Assembly: GCA_963785565.1 (NCBI GenBank)
Contig: CAWAVV010000007.1
Location: 62,001 to 126,000, forward strand
Origin: AP-15 sp963785565
GTDB taxonomy: Bacteria; Pseudomonadota; Alphaproteobacteria; ATCC43930; CGMCC-115725
DNA: 64,000 nt
Direction: 5' to 3'
The notes beneath the pieces were generated by a model, which searched no databases, had not been told where the DNA came from, and was given only the letters and a program-made list of their open reading frames with translations. The position numbers and the translations under genes were made by a program. This document shows, in pieces, positions 1 to 7,690 of the stretch. The stretch's first letter is position 1; the number at the start of each line of letters is the position of its first letter.

Positions 1-2
1 TC

Positions 3-894
3 GATTGGGTCGATCTCGCCGGCACCCTGAAGACCGCTTGCCACGGGAGACCGCCGGCCGGCAAGGTCATCCAGATCTCGCTCGACCAGTACGTCCACAA
101 CGGCTGGAGCATGGATTACCAAGGCCTGCCGCCGGCGGATGTCTATCTGCTGGCCGAGCCCGATGCCGCGGTGCCGCCGCTGCTGGCCGCGGTCAGGGAG
201 CTGCGCCCGAACCCACCGCCGCTGCGCGGCGCCGCTTGCGCGGCGCTCGCCGCCGCCACTGTCGGCGCTGGATACCGCGCGGATCATCGAGGTGCCGATG
301 CTGGCGACCGCGCTGAAGGAGGTGCTGGGCGACAGCGCGGCGACGATGATCCGCCTGCCGCTCTCGTGGGGCGAGCATATGTGGGATTTCCGCCACCCGC
401 TCGATTTTCTCGGCACCGATGGCGGCGGCGGCATTGGCTCGGGACCGGGGATGGCGGTCGGCGCCGCACTGGCGTTGCGCGACACCGGAAGCGGGCGGCT
501 GCCGGTCGCGATCCTCGGCGACGGCGATTTCCTGATGGGGGTCACCGCCTTGTGGACGGCGGTGCACAACAGCATCCCGCTACTGGTGGTGATCGCTAAC
601 AATCGCTCGTTCTTCAACGACGAACTGCACCAGGAGCGGGTCGCGCGCGACCGCGGCCGGCCGGTCGAGAACCGCTGGATCGGCCAGTCGATCCGCGATC
701 CCGACATCGACCTCGCCACCCTCGCGCGCGGCCAGGGCTGCCTCGGCATCGGCCCGGTCGAGGACCCGAAAAAGCTGGTGGCGGCGATAACCGAAGCGGT
801 CGCCGCGGTCCGCGCCGGCAAGGTCTGCGTCGTCGACGTCCGCGTCGCCGTCGGCTACGACCCCGGCGGCGCCGCCGGCATCATCGGGCGTTAG
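3..894 (+). pseudogene. Thiamine-diphosphate-dependent enzyme (C-terminal part), frameshifted and cut by window edge
   Basis: ThDP-binding domain of the acetolactate synthase/benzoylformate decarboxylase class; the substrate is not identifiable. From base 3 the frame reads a central-domain-like segment (DWVDLAGTLK, then VHNGWSMDYQG, then DVYLLAEPDAAVPPLLAAV). That frame loses sense after about base 225. A different frame then carries the ThDP site: GDGDFLMG and the NNRSFFND Asn motif, plus a GGGGIGSGPG stretch, ending at the TAG at 892-894. The two halves are parts of one protein, so one extra base (or two missing) lies between about 225 and 270. The N-terminus lies outside the window. The gene is either a real pseudogene or carries a sequencing indel. 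The family call is firm and the specific reaction is unknown. Confidence 0.75.
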
Positions 895-903
895 CCGCCG
901 GCG

Positions 904-1299
904 CTATCGGATAGCAATCTGCCGAACCAACTCCGAGTAAGGGGCGAGGCGCGGATCAGCCGTGTAGAGGAACGCTGGCTCGGCGATCGCCTGTGCGATC
1001 AACATCCGATCGAACGGATCGCGGTGCAGGTGGGGCAATTCGGCGACAAGTGCCGCAACGCTCGAAGCGAGGACCAGTTCGGTCAGTCCGGCGTCGAGCG
1101 CTTCCCTGAGAACTCCTATGGGATCGACTACGAAATCGGCGCGCCGCAATCCCGCCTTGATCGCGATTTCCCAAATGCTGACAGCGCTGAACAGCACGTC
1201 GTTTTCGACCGAGCGGATTGCGGCAAGCGTGTTCTGATCGAGCCGGTCGGGTTCCGCCAACGCCCACAATAGAACATGGGTGTCGAGCAAGATCCTCAC
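904..1299 (-). CDS. PIN-domain toxin ribonuclease (VapC-like)
   Basis: 131-residue PIN domain, normal length for VapC. The acidic metal-binding residues expected for a Mg-dependent RNase are visible: D6 in RILLDTH, E44 in SIWEIA, D97 in HRDPFDR and D115 in YTADPRL. The start overlaps the end of the upstream antitoxin gene by 4 bases, the usual coupling of toxin to antitoxin. The sequence is of the PIN subgroup that pairs with Phd/YefM-type antitoxins. The cellular target (tRNA, rRNA or mRNA) cannot be read from sequence. The gene is intact, so the pair may be active. Confidence 0.88.
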   Translation of the reverse strand: MRILLDTHVLLWALAEPDRLDQNTLAAIRSVENDVLFSAVSIWEIAIKAGLRRADFVVDPIGVLREALDAGLTELVLASSVAALVAELPHLHRDPFDRMLIAQAIAEPAFLYTADPRLAPYSELVRQIAIR

Positions 1300-1535
1300 T
1301 CGCGGCCCTCGAACGCGTCGAGAATGTCGTCCGGCAGCGGCGCGTCGAAATCCTCGGGAATTTTTATTTTGCCGCGCAGTCCTCCAAGGCGGCGCGGCGG
1401 CCGCGAGTCGGTTAGAGCCACCAGCCGGGCGATCGGCTTGCCCGCTTTCGCGATGACGATTTCCTCGCCCTTAGCCGCATCGTCGACGAGCCGCGAGAGC
1501 TGAGTTTTTGCAGCGTGAATGTTGACGGTACGCAT
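1296..1535 (-). CDS. Phd/YefM-family antitoxin
   Basis: 79 residues. The N-terminal half (VNIHAAKTQLSRLVDDAAKG, then EEIVIAKAGKPIARL) is the Phd/YefM DNA-binding fold. The C-terminal tail (PEDFDAPLPDDILDAFEG) is acidic, as expected for the segment that wraps the toxin. An SD-like GGAG lies about 9 bases before the ATG at 1533-1535. It is the first gene of the toxin-antitoxin operon, overlaps the PIN toxin gene by 4 bases, and has a 12-bp perfect palindrome just upstream that could be its own operator. In this family the antitoxin usually represses its own operon, with the toxin as co-repressor. Confidence 0.88.
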   Translation of the reverse strand: MRTVNIHAAKTQLSRLVDDAAKGEEIVIAKAGKPIARLVALTDSRPPRRLGGLRGKIKIPEDFDAPLPDDILDAFEGRE

Positions 1536-1552
1536 CGGGCAGCTCCGACTAA

Positions 1553-1564
1553 ACTAAGCTTAGT
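1553..1564. promoter_or_regulatory. Palindrome upstream of antitoxin, candidate autoregulatory operator
   Basis: ACTAAGCTTAGT is a perfect 12-bp palindrome, AT-rich in a GC-rich setting, 18 bases upstream of the antitoxin ATG. Its position fits an operator bound by the Phd/YefM antitoxin. Binding is inferred, not shown. Confidence 0.5.
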
Positions 1565-1690
1565 CTAGAACCTGCCGTTGCTTGTGCATACCCGTTTTTT
1601 CGCCGCCGAACCAATTTGGATGATTAGGAACGTCGTAAACCCGGGCTCTGGCGGCAGGAAGGTTTAGCCGCGTCGCGCGACGATCATCAT

Positions 1691-2704
1691 TCATCGCCGA
1701 TAGCCGTACACTTCGCGCACCCCATCGGCGATGCGCTCGGGGCTTGGGATATAGAGTTTTTCGAGCGACGGCGCAAATGGCACCGGGGTGTGCGGCGCCG
1801 TCACCCGCTTGACCGGGGCCTTGAGCGCGGCAAACGCCTTCTCGACCGCCAGTGCCGCGATGTCGGCGGCCATATTGCAGCGCGGCGTCGCTTCGTCGAC
1901 GACGACCAGCCGGCCGGTGCGCTCGATGCTTTCGAGAATCGTGTCCTCGTCGAGCGGTGAGGTCGTGCGCGGGTCGATCAGCTCGCACTCGATCCCTTCC
2001 TTGGCCAAGGCCTCGGCCGCCTCGCTCGCGTAATGCACCATGCGCGACAGCGCCACGACCGTCACGTCGTCGCCGTCGCGCACGATGTTGGCTTCACCGA
2101 ACGGGATCGTATAGGGCTCGTCCGGGACCTCGGCGCGCAAGTCGTACATCAGCTTGTGCTCGCAGAAAATCACCGGGTCGTCGTCGCGGATCGCCTCGAT
2201 CAACAGCCCCTTGGCGTCGTATGCGTTTGACGGCACCACGCATTTGAGCCCCGGAACCGAGGTGAAGATGTGGTAGGGGCTCTGCGAATGCTGGGCCGCC
2301 GCACTGCGGCCGGCACCGATCATCGTGCGGATCACCAGCGGCGTCTTGGCCTTGCCGCCGAACATGTAGCGGAACTTGGCCGCCTGATTGAAGATCTGGT
2401 CAAAGCAGACACCGAAAAAGTCGGAGAACATCAGCTCGGCAACCGGGCGCAACCCGGTGACCGCTGCGCCCGCCGCTGCGCCCATGATCGCGGATTCGGT
2501 AATCGGCGTGTCGATCACCCGCCCCTCGCCGAATTCGGCGAAAAGCCCCTTGGTCACGCCGAGGACCCCGCCATACGCATCGCGCTGGCCGTCGGTCCCG
2601 GCCCCGCCGGCGACATCCTCGCCGATCACGACGACGCGCGGGTCGCGCCGCATCTCCTGGGCCAGCGCCTCGTTCAACGCCTGGCGGATCGATTTCTGCG
2701 GCAT
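1691..2704 (-). CDS. 2-oxoacid (pyruvate/acetoin) dehydrogenase E1 component, beta subunit
   Basis: 337 residues, full length for PdhB/AcoB/BkdB proteins. Features include GEDVAGGAGTDG near residue 30, ITESAIMG, SDFFGVCFDQIFNQAAK, HSQSPYHIFTSVPGL and the C-terminal transketolase domain with DPRTTSPLDEDTI. With the alpha subunit (3428-4396) it would form the heterotetrameric ThDP-dependent E1 that decarboxylates a 2-oxoacid or cleaves acetoin and passes the acyl group to a lipoyl E2. No E2 or E3 gene lies in the window. It is the last gene of the leftward alpha/methyltransferase/beta set. The substrate (pyruvate, acetoin or branched 2-oxoacid) cannot be settled from sequence; the short alpha and beta chains look most like the acetoin/pyruvate group. 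Confidence 0.88.
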   Translation of the reverse strand: MPQKSIRQALNEALAQEMRRDPRVVVIGEDVAGGAGTDGQRDAYGGVLGVTKGLFAEFGEGRVIDTPITESAIMGAAAGAAVTGLRPVAELMFSDFFGVCFDQIFNQAAKFRYMFGGKAKTPLVIRTMIGAGRSAAAQHSQSPYHIFTSVPGLKCVVPSNAYDAKGLLIEAIRDDDPVIFCEHKLMYDLRAEVPDEPYTIPFGEANIVRDGDDVTVVALSRMVHYASEAAEALAKEGIECELIDPRTTSPLDEDTILESIERTGRLVVVDEATPRCNMAADIAALAVEKAFAALKAPVKRVTAPHTPVPFAPSLEKLYIPSPERIADGVREVYGYRR

Positions 2705-2747
2705 CGCTCATCCTTTGGAAAAGTCATATCATTTGACGGACCGACCG

Positions 2748-3359
2748 CTACCTGCTGCGTAACGTGAGCAACTTGATAAGATCGTCGACAACGTAGCGGC
2801 TCGCGACCAGATCGAGGCCGGCGGCAGGGACGTAGTTTTCGGTGTGTCGGTCAAAGCTCGCCCCGTAAGCCCACGCGATCCATGGTTGCCAGAGGCGCGA
2901 CATGCTACGGCGCAGCATGCCTTGGGGCCGCACATATTCCAGAAGCCGGATAAGCCCACTCGGCTTGACCACTCGACCAAGCTCCCGGAGCGCAGGCACC
3001 TGCAGCCGATCGGGCAAAACGCAAAACAAGAAGGTCGCGACTGCCGCGTCGAACGATCCGGTCGGAAACTCCAGCTCGGTGACATCCATGCGGTAGAGCC
3101 GGCCCGCCGCCGAAACGGCGGGGCATCGGCGTCGCGCACGCGCCAGCATTGCCGGGCTCGTATCGATGCCGGAAACGATCGCCTCAGGCGGATAGAAGGC
3201 ACAATTGCGGCCAGTGCCGACACCGGCGTCCAGCAGCCGACCGCCGAGGTCCTCGAACATCAGCGGTCGCAAGGCGCGATAGCGCCGACGTTCAAACGGA
3301 AAATCCAGAACATCATAAAGCGGTGCGATCCGTTGATAGCGGGCTTGAGTGGATGTCAC
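2748..3359 (-). CDS. Class I SAM-dependent methyltransferase (UbiE-like)
   Basis: 203 residues, Rossmann-type methyltransferase. Motif I is LLDAGVGTGRN, the acidic residue ending strand beta2 is in SGIDTSPAML, and the post-motif region reads DAAVATFLFCVLPD followed by ELGRVVKPSG. Such proteins methylate quinones, lipids or small molecules; nothing here fixes the acceptor. It sits between the two E1 subunit genes, same strand, with gaps of 68 bp (from the alpha gene) and 43 bp (to the beta gene), so it is probably co-transcribed. That placement is unusual for an E1 operon. Confidence 0.8.
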   Translation of the reverse strand: MTSTQARYQRIAPLYDVLDFPFERRRYRALRPLMFEDLGGRLLDAGVGTGRNCAFYPPEAIVSGIDTSPAMLARARRRCPAVSAAGRLYRMDVTELEFPTGSFDAAVATFLFCVLPDRLQVPALRELGRVVKPSGLIRLLEYVRPQGMLRRSMSRLWQPWIAWAYGASFDRHTENYVPAAGLDLVASRYVVDDLIKLLTLRSR

Positions 3360-3427
3360 CTATTTGTCTTTCTGTGTATTCGGCGTTCCCTCTGGATCGT
3401 TGCACCAATGCCTTTCTTTTTTGCCCT

Positions 3428-4396
3428 TCAGTACGACACATAGACGTCGGTCAACAGATCGGCGTCCGCTGGCGGCAGCGCCTCGCGTGCGGCCTCGACC
3501 GCACGCTCGATCAGGGCCGCGACCTCGCTCTCGACTATATCGAGTTCCGCGGCTTCGAGCAGCGCCGCCTCACCGACCCGGCGGCGGAAGTTCTTCAGGC
3601 AGTCGCGTTCCTCGCGTAGCCGCCGGACCTCGTCTTTGCCGCGATAGAGCTGGGCATCGCCCGAGTGGTGGCCGTAAAAGCGGCAGGTGTCGACCTCGAT
3701 GGCGCTGGGGCCCCCGCCGCCGCGGGCACGCTCGACCGCCTCGCCCGCCGCCTCGTGCACCGCGAAAAAATCGTCGCCGTCGACCTTGACCGCCGGCAGG
3801 CCGAAACCCTTGGCGCGCCCGGCGATGTCATGGCTGCCGACGGCGTAGGCGAACCCGGTTCCCTCGCCATACTGGTTGTTTTCGAAGACGAAGATCGCCG
3901 GCAGTTTCAGCACCACCGCCATGTTCATCGCCTCGAAGGTGGTTCCTTGGTTCGAGCCGCCATCGCCGGTGAACGAGACCGCGACGGTGCCGCGACCCAA
4001 GGTCTTGGCGCTGAGTGCGGCGCCGACCACCAGCGGCGGTCCACCGCCGACGATGCCGTTGGCGCCGAGCATGCCGCGGTCGAGATCGGCGATGTGCATC
4101 GAGCCGCCCTTGCCGCCGCACAGCCCGCCCTTTTTGGCGAACAGTTCCTGCATCATTAGGACCGGGTCGCAGCCTTTGGCGATCGAGTGCCCGTGCCCGC
4201 GATGGGTGCTGGCGATGTAATCCTCGTCACGCAGATGCGAGCACACCCCGACCGCCGAGGCCTCCTCGCCGGCATAAAGATGGACGAAGCCCGGAATTCC
4301 GCCCTTCGAGAATTCCTCCTGGACCCGCTCCTCGAAGCGGCGGATCGTCGCCATCGCGCGGTAGGCCTTGACGAGTTCCTCGCGGCTCAGCTGCAC
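3428..4396 (-). CDS. 2-oxoacid (pyruvate/acetoin) dehydrogenase E1 component, alpha subunit
   Basis: 322 residues. The ThDP motif GDGGSNQG is at residues 144-151 and continues through EAMNMAVV to the FENNQYG Asn pair near 174. Also visible are the entry segment STHRGHGHSIAKG (63-75) and the conserved RFYGHHSGD loop. Length and motifs match AcoA/PdhA alpha chains. It is the first gene of the leftward operon that continues with the methyltransferase and the beta subunit. The regB gene starts on the other strand about 300 bp away, so the intergenic region is divergent. Substrate not determined. Confidence 0.88.
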   Translation of the reverse strand: MQLSREELVKAYRAMATIRRFEERVQEEFSKGGIPGFVHLYAGEEASAVGVCSHLRDEDYIASTHRGHGHSIAKGCDPVLMMQELFAKKGGLCGGKGGSMHIADLDRGMLGANGIVGGGPPLVVGAALSAKTLGRGTVAVSFTGDGGSNQGTTFEAMNMAVVLKLPAIFVFENNQYGEGTGFAYAVGSHDIAGRAKGFGLPAVKVDGDDFFAVHEAAGEAVERARGGGGPSAIEVDTCRFYGHHSGDAQLYRGKDEVRRLREERDCLKNFRRRVGEAALLEAAELDIVESEVAALIERAVEAAREALPPADADLLTDVYVSY

Positions 4397-4693
4397 GTCA
4401 CCCTCCCTTTGTTTTATCGACCGGCATCGCGATTCTGCACGCTCGACGCGGGTTTCACAATCCCCGCTCGGCGCGCCGTCTGGCAGTTGCGTCGTGCGCG
4501 GCGGTAAAGCTGATCCCGTCGAGCGCGGCCACAGCCGGATAGCGCTCGGCCAATTCTCGACATGATGGCAGGGGCGGGCATCGCCCTATCTGGCGCATCG
4601 GCGCACAATCAGCCAGCATGAGGCTCGACGGGGCGGCGGCCAAAGGCCACGCTCGGCCACCGGCCGCCGGACGCGAAAAGACGAGATCTCACC
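4397..4693. other. Divergent intergenic region between E1 alpha and regB
   Basis: 297 bp that must hold the promoters for the leftward E1 operon and the rightward regBA genes. On the minus strand a 62-codon open frame (4455-4643) reads ELAERYPAVAALDGISF, which looks protein-like but matches nothing I recognise. No convincing -35/-10 pair or RegA site was seen by eye. Confidence 0.4.
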
Positions 4694-6034
4694 GTGACTG
4701 ATATCCCTTTGACCGCCGCGACCGAGCCTGCCGCCGGCTCGGGCCGCATCAGCCTGCGCACCTTGGTCCCGATCCGTTGGGTCGCGATTGCCGGCCAGGC
4801 GCTGGCGATCCTGACCGTCCATTACGGGCTCGGCTTTCATCTGCCGCTGGTCCCGGCGCTCGCCGTCGTCGCCGGCTCGGTGTTGCTCAATCTCGTGCTG
4901 ATCGTCTATCGCCAGGTGGCGCGCCGGCTCGGCGAGCGTTATGCCTCGCTGTGTCTCGGCTATGACATCCTCCAGCTCGCCATCCTGCTCTATTTGACCG
5001 GCGGATTGCAGAACCCGTTCTCTATCCTGATCCTGGCGCCGGTCACGGTGGCGGCGACAATCCTGTCGCGGCGCCCGGTCATCGTGCTGTCGGTCTTTGC
5101 CGTGGCCGCGATCAGCGCGTTGGCCTTGTGGCATCTGCCATTGCCGTGGCGCACCGATCCCGGGCCCCTGGTGTTTCCGCCGGAAATCATCGTTGGGATC
5201 TGGACCGCGCTGGCGCTGGCGACGGTGTTCATCGCCGGCTACACCTGGAGCGTGGCGCAGGACGCGCGCCGCTTGCGCGATGCGGTGGCGGCAACCCAGC
5301 TGGCGCTCGCCCGCGAGCAGCGGGTCTCGGCGGTCGGCGCCCTTGCCGCGGCGGCGGCGCACGAGCTCGGCAGCCCGCTCGCGACGATCGCGGTCGTCGC
5401 CAAGGAGCTGGCGCACGAACTGCCGCCTGACAGCCCCCATGCCGAGGATGCCGCATTGCTGATGAGCCAGTCCGAGCGCTGCCGCCGTATCCTCGCCGAA
5501 CTTTCACAACGGCCGGAAGAGGATGGTGGCTCGCCCTACACCAGGCTGCCGATCTCGGCCCTGGTCGAGGCGGCCGCGGCGCCGCACCAGGAGCATGGGG
5601 TCAGGCTGATCTTTGCCACCGCCGGGGCGCCGGTGGAGGATGAACCCCAGGTCCGGCGCAGTCCCGAGATCCTGCACGGGCTCAACAATTTGATCCAGAA
5701 CGCGGTGCAATTCGCCGATCGAGAAGTCACGGTCACCACCTTCTGGGACCCGGCGACGGTCACGGTCGAGGTCAGCGATGACGGACCGGGGTTTCTGGTC
5801 CATCTGCTAGGCCGGCTCGGCGAGCCCTATCTGTCGACCCGCGCCGGCGCCGCCGACCATATGGGGCTCGGCATCTTCATCGCGCAGAGCTTGCTCGAGC
5901 GCAGCGGCGCCACGCTCGCCTTCGACAATCTCGAAGAAGGCGGGGCCCATGTTGCGATTTCCTGGAACCGTGCCAATCTGGAAACCTCGGACAAGATCCG
6001 TCAACCCGTGGCATCGGCGCACGCCCATCGCTAG
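4694..6034 (+). CDS. regB: Redox-responsive sensor histidine kinase RegB/PrrB/ActS
   Basis: 446 residues, GTG start. The N-terminal half has about six membrane helices. The RegB quinone-site heptapeptide GGLQNPF is at residues 103-109. The H-box AHELGSPLATIA carries the phospho-acceptor H223. The redox-box Cys is C263 in SERCRRIL, equivalent to the Cys that controls R. capsulatus RegB by disulfide or sulfenate formation. The N-box NNLIQNA starts at 331, followed by DDGPGF and GLGIFIA ATP-lid motifs. RegB autophosphorylates under reducing conditions and passes phosphate to RegA, which globally controls respiration, carbon and nitrogen fixation and similar redox pathways. regA follows 36 bp downstream. 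No SenC/PrrC gene is present. Confidence 0.93.
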   Translation: MTDIPLTAATEPAAGSGRISLRTLVPIRWVAIAGQALAILTVHYGLGFHLPLVPALAVVAGSVLLNLVLIVYRQVARRLGERYASLCLGYDILQLAILLYLTGGLQNPFSILILAPVTVAATILSRRPVIVLSVFAVAAISALALWHLPLPWRTDPGPLVFPPEIIVGIWTALALATVFIAGYTWSVAQDARRLRDAVAATQLALAREQRVSAVGALAAAAAHELGSPLATIAVVAKELAHELPPDSPHAEDAALLMSQSERCRRILAELSQRPEEDGGSPYTRLPISALVEAAAAPHQEHGVRLIFATAGAPVEDEPQVRRSPEILHGLNNLIQNAVQFADREVTVTTFWDPATVTVEVSDDGPGFLVHLLGRLGEPYLSTRAGAADHMGLGIFIAQSLLERSGATLAFDNLEEGGAHVAISWNRANLETSDKIRQPVASAHAHR

Positions 6035-6070
6035 CAGGCAGCCGGGCCGCGGCAGACGCCAGAGGCGAGA

Positions 6071-6676
6071 ATGATGAACGCGACCGATCAAACCACCCGC
6101 CCTGCTTCCTCGGAGGGGACCGCGGCCGCGCTGCGCGGGCTGCCCGAGGCCGAGCGCACCCTGCTGATCGTCGATGACGACGCGCCCTTGTGTCAGCGCC
6201 TGGCGCGGGCGATGGAGCGGCGCGGTTTTGTCGTCGCCACCGCCGACAGCGTCGCTGCCGGCGCCGCCGCGGCGAGCGAGCATCCGCCGGCCTTCGCCGT
6301 CGTCGATATGCGGCTCGGCGACGGCCGCGGTCTCGAAGTCGTCAGTGCGTTGCGCCAGGCGCGGCCCGGCGCCCGCATCGTGATGCTGACCGGCTACGGC
6401 AACATCGCGACCGCGGTCGCCGCGGTCAAGGCGGGGGCGATCGACTACCTGCCCAAGCCCGCCGACGCCGATGCCGTCGAACGCGCGCTGCTCGCCCAGG
6501 AGGACGGCGCCCCCGAGCCGCCCGAGGATCCGATGTCGGCCGATCGGGTGCGCTGGGAGCACATCCAGCGGGTGTTCGAGCTGTGCGAGCGCAACGTCTC
6601 CGAAACCGCCCGCCGCCTCAAAATGCACCGCCGCACCCTGCAGCGTATCCTCTCAAAGCACGCCCCCCGTAACTAA
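6071..6676 (+). CDS. regA: Response regulator RegA/PrrA/ActR
   Basis: 201 residues. The receiver domain has the acidic pocket (LLIVDDDAPL), phospho-acceptor D79 in VVDMRLGDG, Thr in MLTGYG and Lys in DYLPKPA. The compact Fis-like C-terminal helix-turn-helix (SETARRLKMHRRTLQRIL) is characteristic of the RegA family. The linker before it is acidic and contains several prolines (PEPPEDP), also family-like. About 16 residues longer at the N-terminus than R. capsulatus RegA; GAGGCGAGA precedes the ATG. Cognate regulator of the upstream RegB kinase. Confidence 0.93.
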   Translation: MMNATDQTTRPASSEGTAAALRGLPEAERTLLIVDDDAPLCQRLARAMERRGFVVATADSVAAGAAAASEHPPAFAVVDMRLGDGRGLEVVSALRQARPGARIVMLTGYGNIATAVAAVKAGAIDYLPKPADADAVERALLAQEDGAPEPPEDPMSADRVRWEHIQRVFELCERNVSETARRLKMHRRTLQRILSKHAPRN

Positions 6677-6795
6677 GCCGCCGGAAGCCTGCTCCGCCTC
6701 CTTCGGCGCTGATCAATACGCCCGATTGTCCTGTTCCGCCGGCTCAAGCGGCACCGGACGGCGCTGCGCTGTTCCGCCCCGCGCTTTGCTCTCCG

Positions 6796-7272
6796 CTACT
6801 CGGCGTGGCCGGATTGGAGCTGGATGTAATTCTCGATGCCGATCTTGGGGATCAGGTCGAGCTGCGTCTCGATAAAGTCCACGTGATCCTCTTCGGCTTC
6901 GAGGATCTCGCTGAACAAGTCGCGGGTGACGAAATCGCGGACGCTCTCGCAATGGGCGATCCCCTCGCGCAGGGCCGGCAAGGCATCTTGCTCGAGCCGC
7001 AGATCGCTTTCGAGCACCTCCTGCACGCTTTCCCCGATCATAAGTTTGTTGAGATCCTGCAGATTGGGCAGGCCGTCGAGGAACAAAATGCGCTCGATCA
7101 GCTTGTCGGCATGCTTCATCTCGTCGATCAACTCGCTGTATTCGTAGGCGCCGAGTTTGATGACGCCCCAATGCCGCAAGGTGCGGGCATGCAGAAAATA
7201 CTGATTGATCGCGGTAAGCTCGTTTTTCAGCACCGCATTCAGATGTTGCAGGACGGTTGCATCGCCACGCAT
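6796..7272 (-). CDS. bfr: Bacterioferritin
   Basis: 158 residues, the standard length. All di-iron ferroxidase ligands sit at E. coli Bfr numbering: E18, E51, H54, E94, E127 and H130; the haem-ligating Met is M52. It forms a 24-mer cage that oxidises Fe(II) and stores the mineral. A strong SD (GGAGGG) precedes the ATG at 7270-7272. It converges with regA (120 bp gap) and lies just downstream of bfd on the same strand, so storage and release functions are linked. Confidence 0.95.
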   Translation of the reverse strand: MRGDATVLQHLNAVLKNELTAINQYFLHARTLRHWGVIKLGAYEYSELIDEMKHADKLIERILFLDGLPNLQDLNKLMIGESVQEVLESDLRLEQDALPALREGIAHCESVRDFVTRDLFSEILEAEEDHVDFIETQLDLIPKIGIENYIQLQSGHAE

Positions 7273-7344
7273 TGTCGCCCTCCGCGGAACTGACCCAAGA
7301 TCATGTTGGGTGCGACCGCGTCTGGCCGCAAGACCGGAGCGGGG

Positions 7345-7542
7345 TCAGCCCGCCACCGGGGCTGGCTGCCGCTGCGGGAGCTCGACGACTTGCCGCAGCA
7401 ACTGGCGAACAAAAGGCACGCACTTGCCGCATTGCGGCTTTTTTCCCAGGGACCGATAGACCGCCGATACCGTGCAGCCTTGGCACTCGGCGTGGGTGCG
7501 AAAGTCGCGGTCGGTGATCGCGTTGCAGAGACAAACGTACAT
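7345..7542 (-). CDS. bfd: Bacterioferritin-associated ferredoxin (Bfd)
   Basis: 65 residues from the ATG at 7540-7542. An upstream in-frame codon at 7593 would add 17 residues with no similarity to Bfd, so the shorter start is preferred. Cys ligands for the [2Fe-2S] cluster are C4 and C6 (YVCLCNAI) and the C-terminal pair in QCGKCVPFV. Bfd binds bacterioferritin and passes electrons to its haem to release iron. The bfr gene follows 72 bp downstream on the same strand. A basic, Gln- and Pro-rich tail (VELPQRQPAPVAG) ends the protein. Confidence 0.88.
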   Translation of the reverse strand: MYVCLCNAITDRDFRTHAECQGCTVSAVYRSLGKKPQCGKCVPFVRQLLRQVVELPQRQPAPVAG

Positions 7543-7690
7543 GCGCGTACCCGGGCTACATCGGTGCCCTGAATGTAGCCGAGTTGCGATCAATTCGCAA
7601 TATCATCTCCGCATAGCTGCTTAGCAGGATAGCCCTTCACCCCGGCTCTCCCCCGCCCCGGGGGAGGGAATAAGGCGAGCCCAGCGCTTG

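Noticed and set aside
6677..6795. GC-rich hairpin between regA and bfr as a terminator
   Set aside because: The arms pair only partly (GCCGCCGGAAG with CTTCGGCGC) and no T-run follows on either strand.
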